DNA of 64,000 nucleotides, from positions 1 to 64,000 of the IMG/VR virus record IMGVR_UViG_3300045996_002560. One strand, 5' to 3'. Positions 8,767 through 17,330 of the stretch are shown here, piece by piece. Position numbers and translations under genes: made by a program. The DNA is from a virus. How positions within the stretch are numbered: position 1 is the first letter of the stretch; each line of letters begins with the position of its first letter. The notes under the pieces are model-generated. The model saw only the letters and a list, made by a program, of their open reading frames with translations, was not told where the DNA came from and ran no database searches.

Positions 8767-9283
8767 CCTTACCTTTGTCTGGACCGTCTTGGTCAACCTG
8801 ACCGGGGCGGCGCTGGTCCTGATGTTCTATCTCCAGGGCTGGCTTGTCCCAATCTACGCGACCGACACCACCTATGTCACCTACGCCATGTCAGTGCTGT
8901 TCCTAACGGCGGTTGGGCTCTGTCTGCATTCCGCATGGTGCCTAACCCGCAGTGCACCCCCCACTGGTCGGAGCTTCGAGTTCCTCACCAAGTTCTACGA
9001 GGACGCCCTCTCCGCTCCCACCCAGCTGAAGGATGCTATCCCTCTGCTGGGCTTGATCGGTACCATCGCGGGCTTCGCCCTGGCTCTGGCTCAGGTCGAT
9101 CCCAGTGTTCTCGCGAAAGGTCAGAGCGAGATGGTCATCTCCATGTTCGCTCTCATCCAGGACATGGGGGTCTCCCTGATCAAGACGGCGCTCGGGGCAC
9201 TCCTCGGCGGCTGGGTCTGGATAAACCTGTTCATCCTGGAGCGGCGTACCTTCTCCCTCACCGCGGAAAATGCGGATGTTTAA
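8759..9283 (+). CDS. MotA/TolQ/ExbB-like proton-channel subunit
   Basis: A 174-residue polytopic membrane protein with hydrophobic segments at about 8-28, 36-60, 98-117 and 133-160. The segment PLLGLIGTIAGFALALAQ followed by VSLIKTALGALLGG matches the paired helices of the MotA/TolQ/ExbB family, which surround the ion-carrying Asp of a MotB/ExbD/TolR partner. The next gene encodes just such a single-pass protein. Presence in a phage replication block is unexpected. It could energise an envelope process or a defence-like device (compare ZorA/ZorB). The long cytoplasmic tail of ZorA is absent. Confidence 0.72.
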   Translation: MRNLTFVWTVLVNLTGAALVLMFYLQGWLVPIYATDTTYVTYAMSVLFLTAVGLCLHSAWCLTRSAPPTGRSFEFLTKFYEDALSAPTQLKDAIPLLGLIGTIAGFALALAQVDPSVLAKGQSEMVISMFALIQDMGVSLIKTALGALLGGWVWINLFILERRTFSLTAENADV

Positions 9284-9884
9284 GAACCGTCTCGTGGCCC
9301 TCGTCTTTCAGGATGTTCTCACCCTGGTGATGGTGGCTTTCGCTGTGGTGGCGCTATGTGCCATCATGCTGATCAACGTTGCACGTTCCACCAACTCTGC
9401 AGCTGCGGCAGCAAAGCCCACTGGCACGATGATAATAGACGCCATCTGGGATAAAGAACTCAACGCGGATGTCGATCTCTGGGTGAAAGCCCCAGGCGAC
9501 ATCCCGGTCGGCTACTCCAACAAGGGTGGGTTGATCTTCAACCTGCTCCGTGACGATCTCGGGCATTACATGGATGTGTCCTCAACCAACATGGAAACGG
9601 CAATTGCCCGAGGGCTCCCTACTGGAGAATACATTGTCAATCTCCAATTCTACCGAAACCGTTCTGCCCGATCCGATATGCCAGTCAAGGTGGTGATTAC
9701 GCAGACACTGCCTAACACGCCGCCCAAACAGATCCTTGTGACGGATGCAGTGCTTCCCTTGGAAGGTAAGGAGATCACCGCCATGAGGTTCCAACTGGAC
9801 GACAATGGCAAGGTCGTCCCGGGCAGTGTCGACTCCCTCTACATTCCCCTTCGGGCTGCAGACAGCAAAGGTGCCGCACCGTGA
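9270..9884 (+). CDS. ExbD/MotB-like single-pass partner protein
   Basis: A 204-residue protein with one N-terminal membrane helix at about 16-38. An Asp in FQDVLTLVMVAFAVV sits at the start of that helix, the place of the ion-binding Asp in MotB, ExbD and ZorB. The rest (about 50-204) is predicted periplasmic and beta-rich, with DADVDLWV-like spacing (NADVDLWVKAPGD) not typical of OmpA peptidoglycan-binding domains. It overlaps the channel gene by 14 bases. The partner role rests on topology, the Asp and adjacency rather than on strong sequence identity. Confidence 0.6.
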   Translation: MRMFKNRLVALVFQDVLTLVMVAFAVVALCAIMLINVARSTNSAAAAAKPTGTMIIDAIWDKELNADVDLWVKAPGDIPVGYSNKGGLIFNLLRDDLGHYMDVSSTNMETAIARGLPTGEYIVNLQFYRNRSARSDMPVKVVITQTLPNTPPKQILVTDAVLPLEGKEITAMRFQLDDNGKVVPGSVDSLYIPLRAADSKGAAP

Positions 9885-10396
9885 TCATCATCCCTCCCTT
9901 CTATCTGGTCGCACTGGCCATCAGCCTCATCACGGTGGCGGTCGGTATTTGGGGAACCCGGCGGAACTGGAAGCTTGTCGGGGTCTTTCTCGTCCTCTAC
10001 GCCGGGTCTATCAGCGTTTCCTATTTCGCTTTCGCCGACATCCTCGGGAAGGCAAAGCCGATAAGCCTGGAATACTGGGTTTCCTCCGCCGACGAAGCGA
10101 CCGTTCAGGGGGCCGTGATCCGTGAAGGTGTCGGCATCTTCATCTACATCGAGGTCCCTGGCGTGCCGGAGCCCCTGAGCTACAAGCTGCCCTGGCGCCG
10201 AGATTTCGGTCAACAGCTCCAGGACGCCCTGGCGCAGGCCCAAAAGAACGGAACCGGCGTCAAGATGCGACTGCCGTTCGAGCCTACCTGGGATGGTCGC
10301 GAAACCAAGTTCTACGCGATGCCCCAACCGAGGAGGCCCCAGAAGGTTCAGCCTGAAGGGGAGGAGCCGCCTCAGCGAGTGGAGAGAAGCGCATGA
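9881..10396 (+). CDS. Third membrane protein of the channel cassette
   Basis: A 171-residue protein with two N-terminal membrane helices (about 5-22 and 30-50), then a soluble domain and a Pro/Glu/Arg-rich tail. It starts in a 4-base overlap with the ExbD-like gene and its stop overlaps the SbcD-like gene, so the three membrane genes form one translational unit. No known family recognised. It may be an accessory or effector subunit of the putative channel. Confidence 0.65.
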   Translation: MIIIPPFYLVALAISLITVAVGIWGTRRNWKLVGVFLVLYAGSISVSYFAFADILGKAKPISLEYWVSSADEATVQGAVIREGVGIFIYIEVPGVPEPLSYKLPWRRDFGQQLQDALAQAQKNGTGVKMRLPFEPTWDGRETKFYAMPQPRRPQKVQPEGEEPPQRVERSA

Positions 10397-11316
10397 ACCA
10401 TAGAACCAAGCTGCTGGGCGACCCACACTTGGGTCGCCGTTTCCTTTCGGGAGTACCCGTTCACCGCAGAGGTGAACGGGAAGATATGGTTTGGAACGCC
10501 TTCAAGCAGAGCTTCGAGGGTGACTACGACATCCACATTTGCATGGGGGACTTGTTCGACAAGCCGTACGTGTCATATGACCTGATTGTTCAGGTCGCAA
10601 ACTTTTACATGGAGACATCCTACAAACGGCGAAGTTCTGAGTTCGTTGTGCTCAAAGGCAACCACGACTGGACTCGTGACTTGACCAAGATCAGTGCGTT
10701 CGATCTGTTCGCTCGACTTACCCAGACGAAGGTGCTGTGTCTCGATAAACCAATGGTCGCCTCCGGCTGGCCTCAGCTGAGCGGTCAATCTGTCGCCTTC
10801 TGTCCTTACGATCCGGTTAAGCCGGCGGCGGAAATCATCGCCGGTCTCCCTGAGGTCGAGGTCTATTTCGGTCATTGGGACGTGGATCGGCGCAGCCCGC
10901 CACACAACCTGGTTCCCTACGAGCTGCTCGAGGGCAAGACGGTCTACACCGGTCACGATCACATCGCTCGCGTCGAGAACGGCGTCAACGTGGTGGGTTC
11001 CTTGCAGCCCTACAGCCACGGTGAGGACCCCAATGAGACCCTGTATGTCACCCGCCCACTGTCTTACGTGAGAGAGAATGCTGACGAGTTCACCAACAAG
11101 TGCCTTCGCGTTGATCTCGCGCCGGGCGAAGCCCTCGACTTCCCCGTCGACTGCCTCCAGCTCAGTGTCCGACGTGTCGGGACCGATGGAAGAGTCGATG
11201 ACGATATCTCCGTCGAGAGCGATTTCGATCTCGACCGCCTCTTCAATGAGGCGTTGGAAGGCAGCAGCGTTGCCGCTCTTGTCCGTGATAAATTCAATGA
11301 GCTGAGGAGTTCGTGA
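10393..11316 (+). CDS. SbcD/Mre11-like nuclease subunit
   Basis: A 307-residue calcineurin-like metallophosphoesterase. Metal-binding motifs are LLGDPHLG (start), CMGDLFDKP near 52-60, LKGNHDW near 87-93, FGHWD near 160-164 and TGHDH near 184-188, in the order expected for SbcD, Mre11 and T4 gp47. The second motif's GHW differs from the usual GH-x-H of cellular enzymes. It very probably pairs with the SbcC/Rad50-like ATPase at 12015 to resect or open DNA ends in recombination-dependent replication. Confidence 0.85.
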   Translation: MNHRTKLLGDPHLGRRFLSGVPVHRRGEREDMVWNAFKQSFEGDYDIHICMGDLFDKPYVSYDLIVQVANFYMETSYKRRSSEFVVLKGNHDWTRDLTKISAFDLFARLTQTKVLCLDKPMVASGWPQLSGQSVAFCPYDPVKPAAEIIAGLPEVEVYFGHWDVDRRSPPHNLVPYELLEGKTVYTGHDHIARVENGVNVVGSLQPYSHGEDPNETLYVTRPLSYVRENADEFTNKCLRVDLAPGEALDFPVDCLQLSVRRVGTDGRVDDDISVESDFDLDRLFNEALEGSSVAALVRDKFNELRSS

Positions 11317-11522
11317 TGTTCCGCAACGTAATCCTATTCCTGGCCATATCAGCCATGCACATCGGGTTCTTGCTCAGCGCTGTGCTCTTCATCGGCGGCG
11401 TCGTCACCCACTTCAGCACGCTTGTCCCGGTGGTGCTGTTTGGATTGATGGCGTGGATTATGTGGGTTCAGCTTTACTCGATGGTTTACGTACACTTTTT
11501 CCCGAGGAAGGATGACCAGTGA
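11316..11522 (+). CDS. Small membrane protein
   Basis: Sixty-eight residues with two hydrophobic segments, about 4-27 and 35-58. I prefer the ATG at 11316 over the GTG at 11313 because GAGGAG then lies at the better distance and the start overlaps the previous stop (TGATG). Function unknown. It is inserted between the two phosphoesterase genes. Confidence 0.6.
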   Translation: MFRNVILFLAISAMHIGFLLSAVLFIGGVVTHFSTLVPVVLFGLMAWIMWVQLYSMVYVHFFPRKDDQ

Positions 11523-12043
11523 CCATCTTCTTCACGGCGGATACACACTTCGGGCACCGCAACATAATCAAGCACTGCAATCGCCCGTTTGTCTCCGTTG
11601 ACGATATGCGGGAGACATTGATCGCCAATTGGAACAGCAGGGTGGGCCAGAATGACTGGGTCTACCACCTGGGGGATTTCGCTTGGAGGACACAGGATGG
11701 TGACGTTCTAGACCGTCTGAACGGACGGAAATTTCTAGTTCTTGGCAACCATGATAGCGCCCGCGTGGAGGAAGCTCGAAGTGGGTGGCTCTACGTGGCT
11801 CCCTACATGGAACTCTCCTCGGGGACAGTTAGGAAGATTGTACTCTGTCACTACAAGCTCCAAGTCTGGAACCAGATGCGCCGCGGGGCAGTCCATCTCT
11901 ACGGACACTCTCACGGCAACCTACCCGGTTGCCGGCAATCTCTCGATGTAGGGGTCGACAATGTCGGGTTCTTCCCGATTACGATTGACGAAGCTTTGGA
12001 AAGGATGACCCACCATGCTGAATCGCCTGAGCTACTCGGTTAG
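11519..12043 (+). CDS. Metallophosphoesterase, small
   Basis: A 174-residue calcineurin-like phosphoesterase with the motifs FTADTHFGH (start), HLGDFAW near 50-56, LGNHDS near 74-79 and GHSHG near 120-124. The order D-x-H, GD, GNHD, GH-x-H is complete, so it should be catalytically active on a phosphodiester or phosphomonoester. Its size and motif spacing match a family of stand-alone phage and bacterial phosphoesterases, not SbcD. Start is GTG in a GTGA overlap. The 3' end overlaps the SbcC-like gene by 29 bases. Confidence 0.82.
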   Translation: MTIFFTADTHFGHRNIIKHCNRPFVSVDDMRETLIANWNSRVGQNDWVYHLGDFAWRTQDGDVLDRLNGRKFLVLGNHDSARVEEARSGWLYVAPYMELSSGTVRKIVLCHYKLQVWNQMRRGAVHLYGHSHGNLPGCRQSLDVGVDNVGFFPITIDEALERMTHHAESPELLG

Positions 12044-13943
12044 GTTTCCTTCCACTGGCAAGACCATCGCCGGCGAGCATGACTTTGCCGCCGGGATGAC
12101 GGCGATCACCGGTCCCAATGGGACCGGGAAGTCGTTTCTGATCGAGATGATCCGCTACGCGTTCTTCGGCAGCGCGGCCCTCCGTGGAACCGCTGCCGAC
12201 TACGACCGCCTGTCCGTCTCCCTGGAGTGGGATGACTTCCAGGTGGTGCGCAACTCGCGCACCGCGTCCCTGCATCGAGAGGGCGAGATCATCGCGGTCG
12301 GCACCACGCCGGTGAATGCGAAGATCGTCGAGCTGCTCGGGTTCAATCTGAAGGTCTTCGATATCGCCCACTGTGTGAAGCAGGGGGAGATCGCCGCGCT
12401 CTCAACCATGACGGCAACCGAACGTAAACGTATGGTTGACAGCGTGATCGGAATGGGCTTCATCGACGAACTAATCCGCTGGTGTCACGAGCAGGCCCGG
12501 GAGGGCGCCGTCAGGCTCGAAACCCTGCAAGGAGCAGTCGTTGCACCCGTTGAGCCCGCCCCCCTCTCCTTGCCCTCCGCAGGCGCCCTAGCGGCGACTG
12601 TGGCGGAGCTGGAGGTGCAGTTGGCTGAGAAGCACCAGCTTGAGGGCTGGTTGTCCCACCCAAGGACGGAGCCCGTTCCTCCCGAGCCGCCGCCGTTCAG
12701 CGAGACCGTCGAGGAGTTGGAGGAAGCCATCAGGTACCGACAGGGCCTGATCGATGAGATCAACGTGCTGAAGCACACGCTGCCGGCGGAGGCGACCTTC
12801 GACCGCTACGAGCTGTCCTGGAAGCGCGCCGAGCTTGACGCCTGGAACCGCTGGCAGGCTCGACAGAAGCTGGTGGAGCCTGAATGGGACAGCACGTTCC
12901 TTGATGTGTACGAAGATCTGGTCAGGGAGCATCAGGCGGTCGAGGCGCGCAATGCCAAGCGGAGCACACATCTCCTGACCTGTCCCAAGTGCGAGCACCA
13001 GTTCCACGAGGGCGGGGAGATGGAGGTTTCCATCCCTCCTGCCGTGATCATCGACGTGGCGGCGGAGAGACGGAAGAACGCGGCTTGGGATGCCGCTCCG
13101 GCAGGCGTTCGGATCGCCTCACCAATGACCAACCCTGGCTTCACCGCAGCGGACCTGGACCACCTTGAGCAGCTTATCGATAAGCAGGAAGATAGGAAAA
13201 TTGTGCTGGCTCAAATCGCCGGCCTGGAAGCTCACCTCGTCACCGTGCCTGACCACTCCGCCGATCTGCGCACGCTGATTAAGTTCTACCACGACCGTGA
13301 TGCTTATGCGAAGGAAATGCGGGACTACCTGCTTTGGGCTGCGGAGTTTGAACTGAAAACAAAGCGCCGCATCGAGTTGGATGCAGTGCCTACCAAACTG
13401 GCCCAAACTCGTGCCTCCCTGGAACTTGCCCTCCAGTGGCGACGCGACATGGACCGGTACGAAGCTGACTTCGCCCGTTACAGCGAGGCGAAGCAGCAAA
13501 TTGAGCAACTGAGCGCGCTCGTTACCGAGTGGCGCAACGTGAAGAGTTCGCTGGAAGAGATGCGAACCAAGATCAAGACGTACCTCATCCCATCGATCAG
13601 CAAAGTAGCGTCGACTCTAATCTCAAAAATGACTCAAGGAGTCAAAAACAATGTCGTTGTGGATGAAAACTTTGATATTTTTGTGGACAACCAACCGATT
13701 TCCACACTTAGTGGAGCAGAGCGTTCCACTGCCAACCTTAGTATACGTGTTGCTTTGGGTCAAGTCTTGACCGCAAGGCACTTCAGTTTCATCTCAATGG
13801 ATGAATATGATAGTGACATGGATGAGTTCTGGGCACCAGCAACGGCAGAATGTATTCGCCGACTGACGGCGCACATCGATCAAATTTTCGTTGTGTCCCA
13901 CAAGGACCCTGAAGCCGATCACTACATCCGACTGGCGAGGTAA
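12015..13943 (+). CDS. SbcC/Rad50-like SMC-family ATPase with zinc hook
   Basis: A 642-residue ABC-type ATPase. Walker A is GPNGTGKS at 33-40, the zinc-hook motif is CPKC near 321-324 between two coiled-coil arms, the signature is LSGAERS near 564-570 and Walker B is FISMDEYDSD near 593-602. This is the architecture of Rad50, SbcC and T4 gp46, with much shorter coils than the bacterial proteins. The signature has GAERS where GGE is usual. The SbcD-like partner is two genes upstream. Expected role is ATP-driven end processing. Confidence 0.85.
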   Translation: MLNRLSYSVRFPSTGKTIAGEHDFAAGMTAITGPNGTGKSFLIEMIRYAFFGSAALRGTAADYDRLSVSLEWDDFQVVRNSRTASLHREGEIIAVGTTPVNAKIVELLGFNLKVFDIAHCVKQGEIAALSTMTATERKRMVDSVIGMGFIDELIRWCHEQAREGAVRLETLQGAVVAPVEPAPLSLPSAGALAATVAELEVQLAEKHQLEGWLSHPRTEPVPPEPPPFSETVEELEEAIRYRQGLIDEINVLKHTLPAEATFDRYELSWKRAELDAWNRWQARQKLVEPEWDSTFLDVYEDLVREHQAVEARNAKRSTHLLTCPKCEHQFHEGGEMEVSIPPAVIIDVAAERRKNAAWDAAPAGVRIASPMTNPGFTAADLDHLEQLIDKQEDRKIVLAQIAGLEAHLVTVPDHSADLRTLIKFYHDRDAYAKEMRDYLLWAAEFELKTKRRIELDAVPTKLAQTRASLELALQWRRDMDRYEADFARYSEAKQQIEQLSALVTEWRNVKSSLEEMRTKIKTYLIPSISKVASTLISKMTQGVKNNVVVDENFDIFVDNQPISTLSGAERSTANLSIRVALGQVLTARHFSFISMDEYDSDMDEFWAPATAECIRRLTAHIDQIFVVSHKDPEADHYIRLAR

Positions 13944-13944
13944 C

Positions 13945-14631
13945 ATGAACATCGCGATCCTCTCTGACCTGCACGGGCAACCGGTTCCCACTTTACGGGA
14001 GCCGGTTGACCTGGTGCTGGCAGCCGGTGATCTGGACGCGGGCGGCCCTTACGGGGCCATCCAGGTCCATGAGCGCTACGACTGCCCTGCGATCTGCATT
14101 GCGGGTAACCATGAGCATTACGGCTGGACGATCGACATCCAGCACGAAGCCATCTGCAACATGAGCACGCACGCCTTCGACGACGTGCGCGTTCTGTCCT
14201 GCACCCTGTGGACGGACTTCCATTTGTACGGTCTGGCGTGGACCCATGAGGCTCGCGATTGGGCCAACCTCGCCATGAACGACTACCGGCGCATTCGCTA
14301 CTGGACGCCTGACAAGGCACAGAAACAACACTTCAAGGAGCTGGACTGGCTCACCACTGAACTCGAGAAGCCATGGGATGGTAAGACCATTGTCATGACT
14401 CATCATGCTCCTTCCCCAAAATCCATTCACCCCAAATATAAAGATGACATTCTCAATGCTTCCTTCGCGTCAGATCTGGAATATCTTATGCCCTATGTGG
14501 ATCTATGGGTCCACGGTCACGTGCATAGTCCTTTCGACTACCGTGTGGGTGACTGCCGGGTTGTTTGCAATCCCTGCGGCTACAAAGGTGAGAACCCCGG
14601 CCCTTACGAAGCGAGTATCGTGACACTATAG
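13945..14631 (+). CDS. Metallophosphoesterase
   Basis: A 228-residue phosphoesterase with SDLHGQ at the start, AAGDLDAG near 27-34, AGNHEHYG near 53-60, MTHHAPS near 151-157 and HGHVHSPFDY near 191-200. It is the third calcineurin-like enzyme within 4 kb and differs in sequence from the other two. The start at 13945 lies one base after the previous stop. The substrate is not deducible. Its stop codon forms part of a GTGACACTATAG sequence. Confidence 0.82.
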   Translation: MNIAILSDLHGQPVPTLREPVDLVLAAGDLDAGGPYGAIQVHERYDCPAICIAGNHEHYGWTIDIQHEAICNMSTHAFDDVRVLSCTLWTDFHLYGLAWTHEARDWANLAMNDYRRIRYWTPDKAQKQHFKELDWLTTELEKPWDGKTIVMTHHAPSPKSIHPKYKDDILNASFASDLEYLMPYVDLWVHGHVHSPFDYRVGDCRVVCNPCGYKGENPGPYEASIVTL

Positions 14632-14652
14632 TCCTCACCATTATTTGACTGG

Positions 14653-14690
14653 GCACACCTTTCTACCATCTAAGAGGTAGAAAGGTGTGC
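14653..14690 (+). promoter_or_regulatory. 15-bp hairpin covering a ribosome-binding site
   Basis: GCACACCTTTCTACC (14653-14667) and GGTAGAAAGGTGTGC (14676-14690) pair perfectly around an 8-nt loop. The likely Shine-Dalgarno GAAAGG is inside the 3' arm and the ATG of the next gene starts 2 bases after it. There is no T-run. As RNA this would hide the ribosome-binding site, so it may gate translation, bind a protein, or mark an RNA processing site. Confidence 0.65.
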
Positions 14691-14691
14691 A

Positions 14692-15021
14692 ATGTTGAAT
14701 TCACGAATCGAACAGAGACTCAACGTCAGTCGCAACCCGACTGGCTTGGAACAACAGGACAAGTGGGACGCCGCCAACCGTGCGGTCGATCCCAAATCCT
14801 TGGTCTTCGACAGACTTTGCAAGTACGCAATTGCCTGTCGTCCCCTTTTCCAGCAGTGGGACAACACGGACTCGGTGATCGTCGAGGCCCGTAAGAAGCA
14901 CGACCAAGGACTGGCGGTGCTGTGCCAGCGAACGACCAAGACGCACTCGATCCTCTTCCTGATACCCCACGTTAGGAGGGTGGGTCGGAAACCTTACTTC
15001 AGTCAGAAAGCGAAAGAATGA
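14692..15021 (+). CDS. Hypothetical protein, 109 aa
   Basis: A basic, soluble protein with no motif that I recognise. It begins directly after the 15-bp hairpin and its stop overlaps the thyX start (ATGA), so the hairpin may control both. Function unknown. Confidence 0.65.
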   Translation: MLNSRIEQRLNVSRNPTGLEQQDKWDAANRAVDPKSLVFDRLCKYAIACRPLFQQWDNTDSVIVEARKKHDQGLAVLCQRTTKTHSILFLIPHVRRVGRKPYFSQKAKE

Positions 15022-15812
15022 CTATCACTGCCACCGTCATCGCGGACAGCGTGGGTGAGTTTGCTCCACGTCTGACCACGATGCAGCTGCGTTACCCGAG
15101 GTGGATTCATGCGGAGTTCCTGACCCACCGGGTGTTCTCTCGGAATAGCTCGAGCAGTCGAGCTATTCCGGTCGACCGTCTGATCGACGACGTTCTGGAC
15201 GACTTGGTGGCGCCCAGCGTCTGGGGCAAGAACCGCCCTGGAATGCAGGCGATCGAGGAGCTGACCGAGCCAAACCTGGGGCTAGCCAAGCTGGCCTGGG
15301 ACGTCGCCCGCGAGGATGCGGTTCGGCAAGCGCAGAAGTTACGTGCGCTGGGCGTGCACAAGCAGATTGTGAACCGGATTCTCGAGCCCTTCGTCCACAT
15401 CAACACGGTGGTCTCGGCGACCAAGTGGGACAACTTCTTCGCCCTGAGGGACCACACGGATGCCCAGCCTGAGATCAGGGAGCTGGCTCAGGCCATGCGG
15501 GCAGCCATGGATACGTCGACCCCCGCGCAGTTGTACGAGGATGAGTGGCACGCCCCTTACCATTCGAACCCCCGGGCCTCAGCCGCACGCTGCGCCCGCG
15601 TCTCCTACCTTACCCATGATGGGCGCGAGCCCGATCTCGAAGAGGACCTGCTCCTGTTCGACCGGCTGCTCGCTAGCCAGCCGGCGCACGCCAGTCCGGC
15701 GGAGCATCAAGCTCGGCCTGACAGCTGGACCCAGTCCGGTGGTTGGGCACGTCCCGATCTCCACGGCAACCTGGAAGGTTGGGTGCAACATCGTAAGCTT
15801 CTGTCTCTCTGA
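15018..15812 (+). CDS. thyX: Flavin-dependent thymidylate synthase
   Basis: A 264-residue ThyX. The signature RH-R-x(2)-S-x-N-x(2)-S-x-R-like motif is seen as THRVFSRNSSSSRA at about 36-49, with Thr in place of the usual first Arg. A later segment AARCARVSY (about 192-200) matches the second conserved ThyX region. It makes dTMP from dUMP with methylenetetrahydrofolate and FAD. It fits with the dNTP genes that follow. Slightly longer than many ThyX proteins but complete. Confidence 0.93.
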   Translation: MTITATVIADSVGEFAPRLTTMQLRYPRWIHAEFLTHRVFSRNSSSSRAIPVDRLIDDVLDDLVAPSVWGKNRPGMQAIEELTEPNLGLAKLAWDVAREDAVRQAQKLRALGVHKQIVNRILEPFVHINTVVSATKWDNFFALRDHTDAQPEIRELAQAMRAAMDTSTPAQLYEDEWHAPYHSNPRASAARCARVSYLTHDGREPDLEEDLLLFDRLLASQPAHASPAEHQARPDSWTQSGGWARPDLHGNLEGWVQHRKLLSL

Positions 15813-15822
15813 AAGGTAACAC

Positions 15823-16047
<225 letters not shown>

Positions 16048-16064
16048 ACCTGAAAGGAACGTAC

Positions 16065-16226
16065 GTGGCGAAGTTAACCTCTGACAACGTTTCCCTGATA
16101 CGACAAATCTACGCCGTATTCAACTTCCGTCGTGCTCCAGCCGGTCTCGCTACCGCACTGGGCAAGCTGTTTAAGGTGAAGCGCCAGACGGTTGCCGAGG
16201 CAGCTCGTGGGATCACCCACAGATGA
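16065..16226 (+). CDS. Small putative helix-turn-helix protein
   Basis: Fifty-three residues from a GTG preceded by AAAGGA, ending in an ATGA overlap with the HD hydrolase. The C-terminal half, with LGKLFKVKRQTVAEAARG, looks like a helix-turn-helix. No database family can be claimed. It is basic, in line with nucleic-acid binding. Confidence 0.55.
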   Translation: MAKLTSDNVSLIRQIYAVFNFRRAPAGLATALGKLFKVKRQTVAEAARGITHR

Positions 16227-16789
16227 CGATGCTCACCGGTATCCATTCCGGTAGGCTCGTCGATCCGATGAACCTGAGTGACGACGAGATTGACATCGAC
16301 ACCATTGCACACTCCCTCGCCATGCAGTGTCGCTACGGGGGGCACGTCAAGACTCACTACAGCGTGGCACAGCACTGCGTCCTACTCTCCAAGGTGGTGC
16401 ACCCCCTCCTGGCTTTCGCCGCATTGATGCACGATGCGTGCGAAGCTTTCGTCAGCGATCTACCTCGGCCTATCAAGAGCCGACTCCCCGACTACTATGT
16501 GATCGAAGAGGCAGTGATCGCCTCGATCTGCCGCAAATTCGCGATTGATCCTGAGGATATGAAGGCAGTGGTGCCCTACGATATGGCCATCTGCCTCGAC
16601 GAGATGGCACAGCTGTGCAAGTTCACGGACCCCAAGCTTGCCACAGTGACCAAGAAACTCAATGTCCACATTGACCCCATGAGCATTGGAGATGCAAAGG
16701 ATGCCTTCCTTGAGAGATTCCTTCAGTTACAAAAAAACGGCCGCGGACTGGGCGCCAGACTGGGAGCTGCTGCCGGCATCGCCGGCTGA
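16223..16789 (+). CDS. HD-domain nucleotide phosphohydrolase
   Basis: A 188-residue HD-family protein. Metal ligands are seen in HYSVAQH near 45-51, MHDACEAFVSDL (HD at 70-71) and a later D in CLDEM. This spacing is typical of YfbR-like nucleotidases and of phage HD enzymes that act on dNMPs or dNTPs, including the DatZ group. The 3' end overlaps the next gene by about 90 bases, so the last 29 residues are under double coding. Likely role: adjusting dNTP pools, perhaps removing dATP. Confidence 0.82.
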   Translation: MTMLTGIHSGRLVDPMNLSDDEIDIDTIAHSLAMQCRYGGHVKTHYSVAQHCVLLSKVVHPLLAFAALMHDACEAFVSDLPRPIKSRLPDYYVIEEAVIASICRKFAIDPEDMKAVVPYDMAICLDEMAQLCKFTDPKLATVTKKLNVHIDPMSIGDAKDAFLERFLQLQKNGRGLGARLGAAAGIAG

Positions 16790-17330
16790 GGACGCAACTG
16801 CCAAGAATTGGACGCTCGAAGACGCCGTCGTTAAGGCTGAGATAGACTGGGTAGGTCCCGTACCCAAGTGGCGGACGACCACCGTCACCAAGGAGGTGAA
16901 CCCCAAGCACGCAGCCGGCAAGTCCAAGCTGCCTCTGAGCATTGTCCCTGCTGTCACCACTGCCTATCTCGCTTTGGGCCACGCAGAGGGAATGCTGAAG
17001 TATGGGCTCGTCAACTGGCGGGCCACCGAGGTCACCATGTCGGTGTACCTGGACGCGCTTGAGCGTCATCTGAAGAAGTTCAACGAGGGTGAGTGGGCGG
17101 ACTCCGTCACCAAGGTCCCCCACCTCGCGAACGCCTTGGCCTGCCTGTCGATCATCATCGATGCGCACCACAAGGGCACCCTCGTTGATGATCGTCCCCT
17201 CTCCAATCCCGCAGCCGTCGATTTCATCAACGGGGAAGGCCAGGAGATCTGGAACGGGCTTCGCGAGTTGTTCAAGGATGCGGACCCGAAGCATTACACT
17301 ATTAACAACGAGGAACAGACTGGTGGATAA
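16701..17330 (+). CDS. dATP/dGTP diphosphohydrolase-like protein
   Basis: A 209-residue protein. The core from KSKLPLSIVPAVTTAYLALGHAEG through YLDALERHLKKFNEGEW to HLANALACLSIIID resembles the phage dATP/dGTP diphosphohydrolase (formerly DUF5664) family, an all-alpha fold related to MazG-type enzymes. I choose the ATG at 16701 with GGAG upstream; starts at 16686 (TTG) and 16692 (ATG) are possible. The first 60 residues are a variable extension. The neighbours are HD and MazG genes, forming a three-enzyme dNTP group. Confidence 0.72.
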   Translation: MPSLRDSFSYKKTAADWAPDWELLPASPAEDATAKNWTLEDAVVKAEIDWVGPVPKWRTTTVTKEVNPKHAAGKSKLPLSIVPAVTTAYLALGHAEGMLKYGLVNWRATEVTMSVYLDALERHLKKFNEGEWADSVTKVPHLANALACLSIIIDAHHKGTLVDDRPLSNPAAVDFINGEGQEIWNGLRELFKDADPKHYTINNEEQTGG

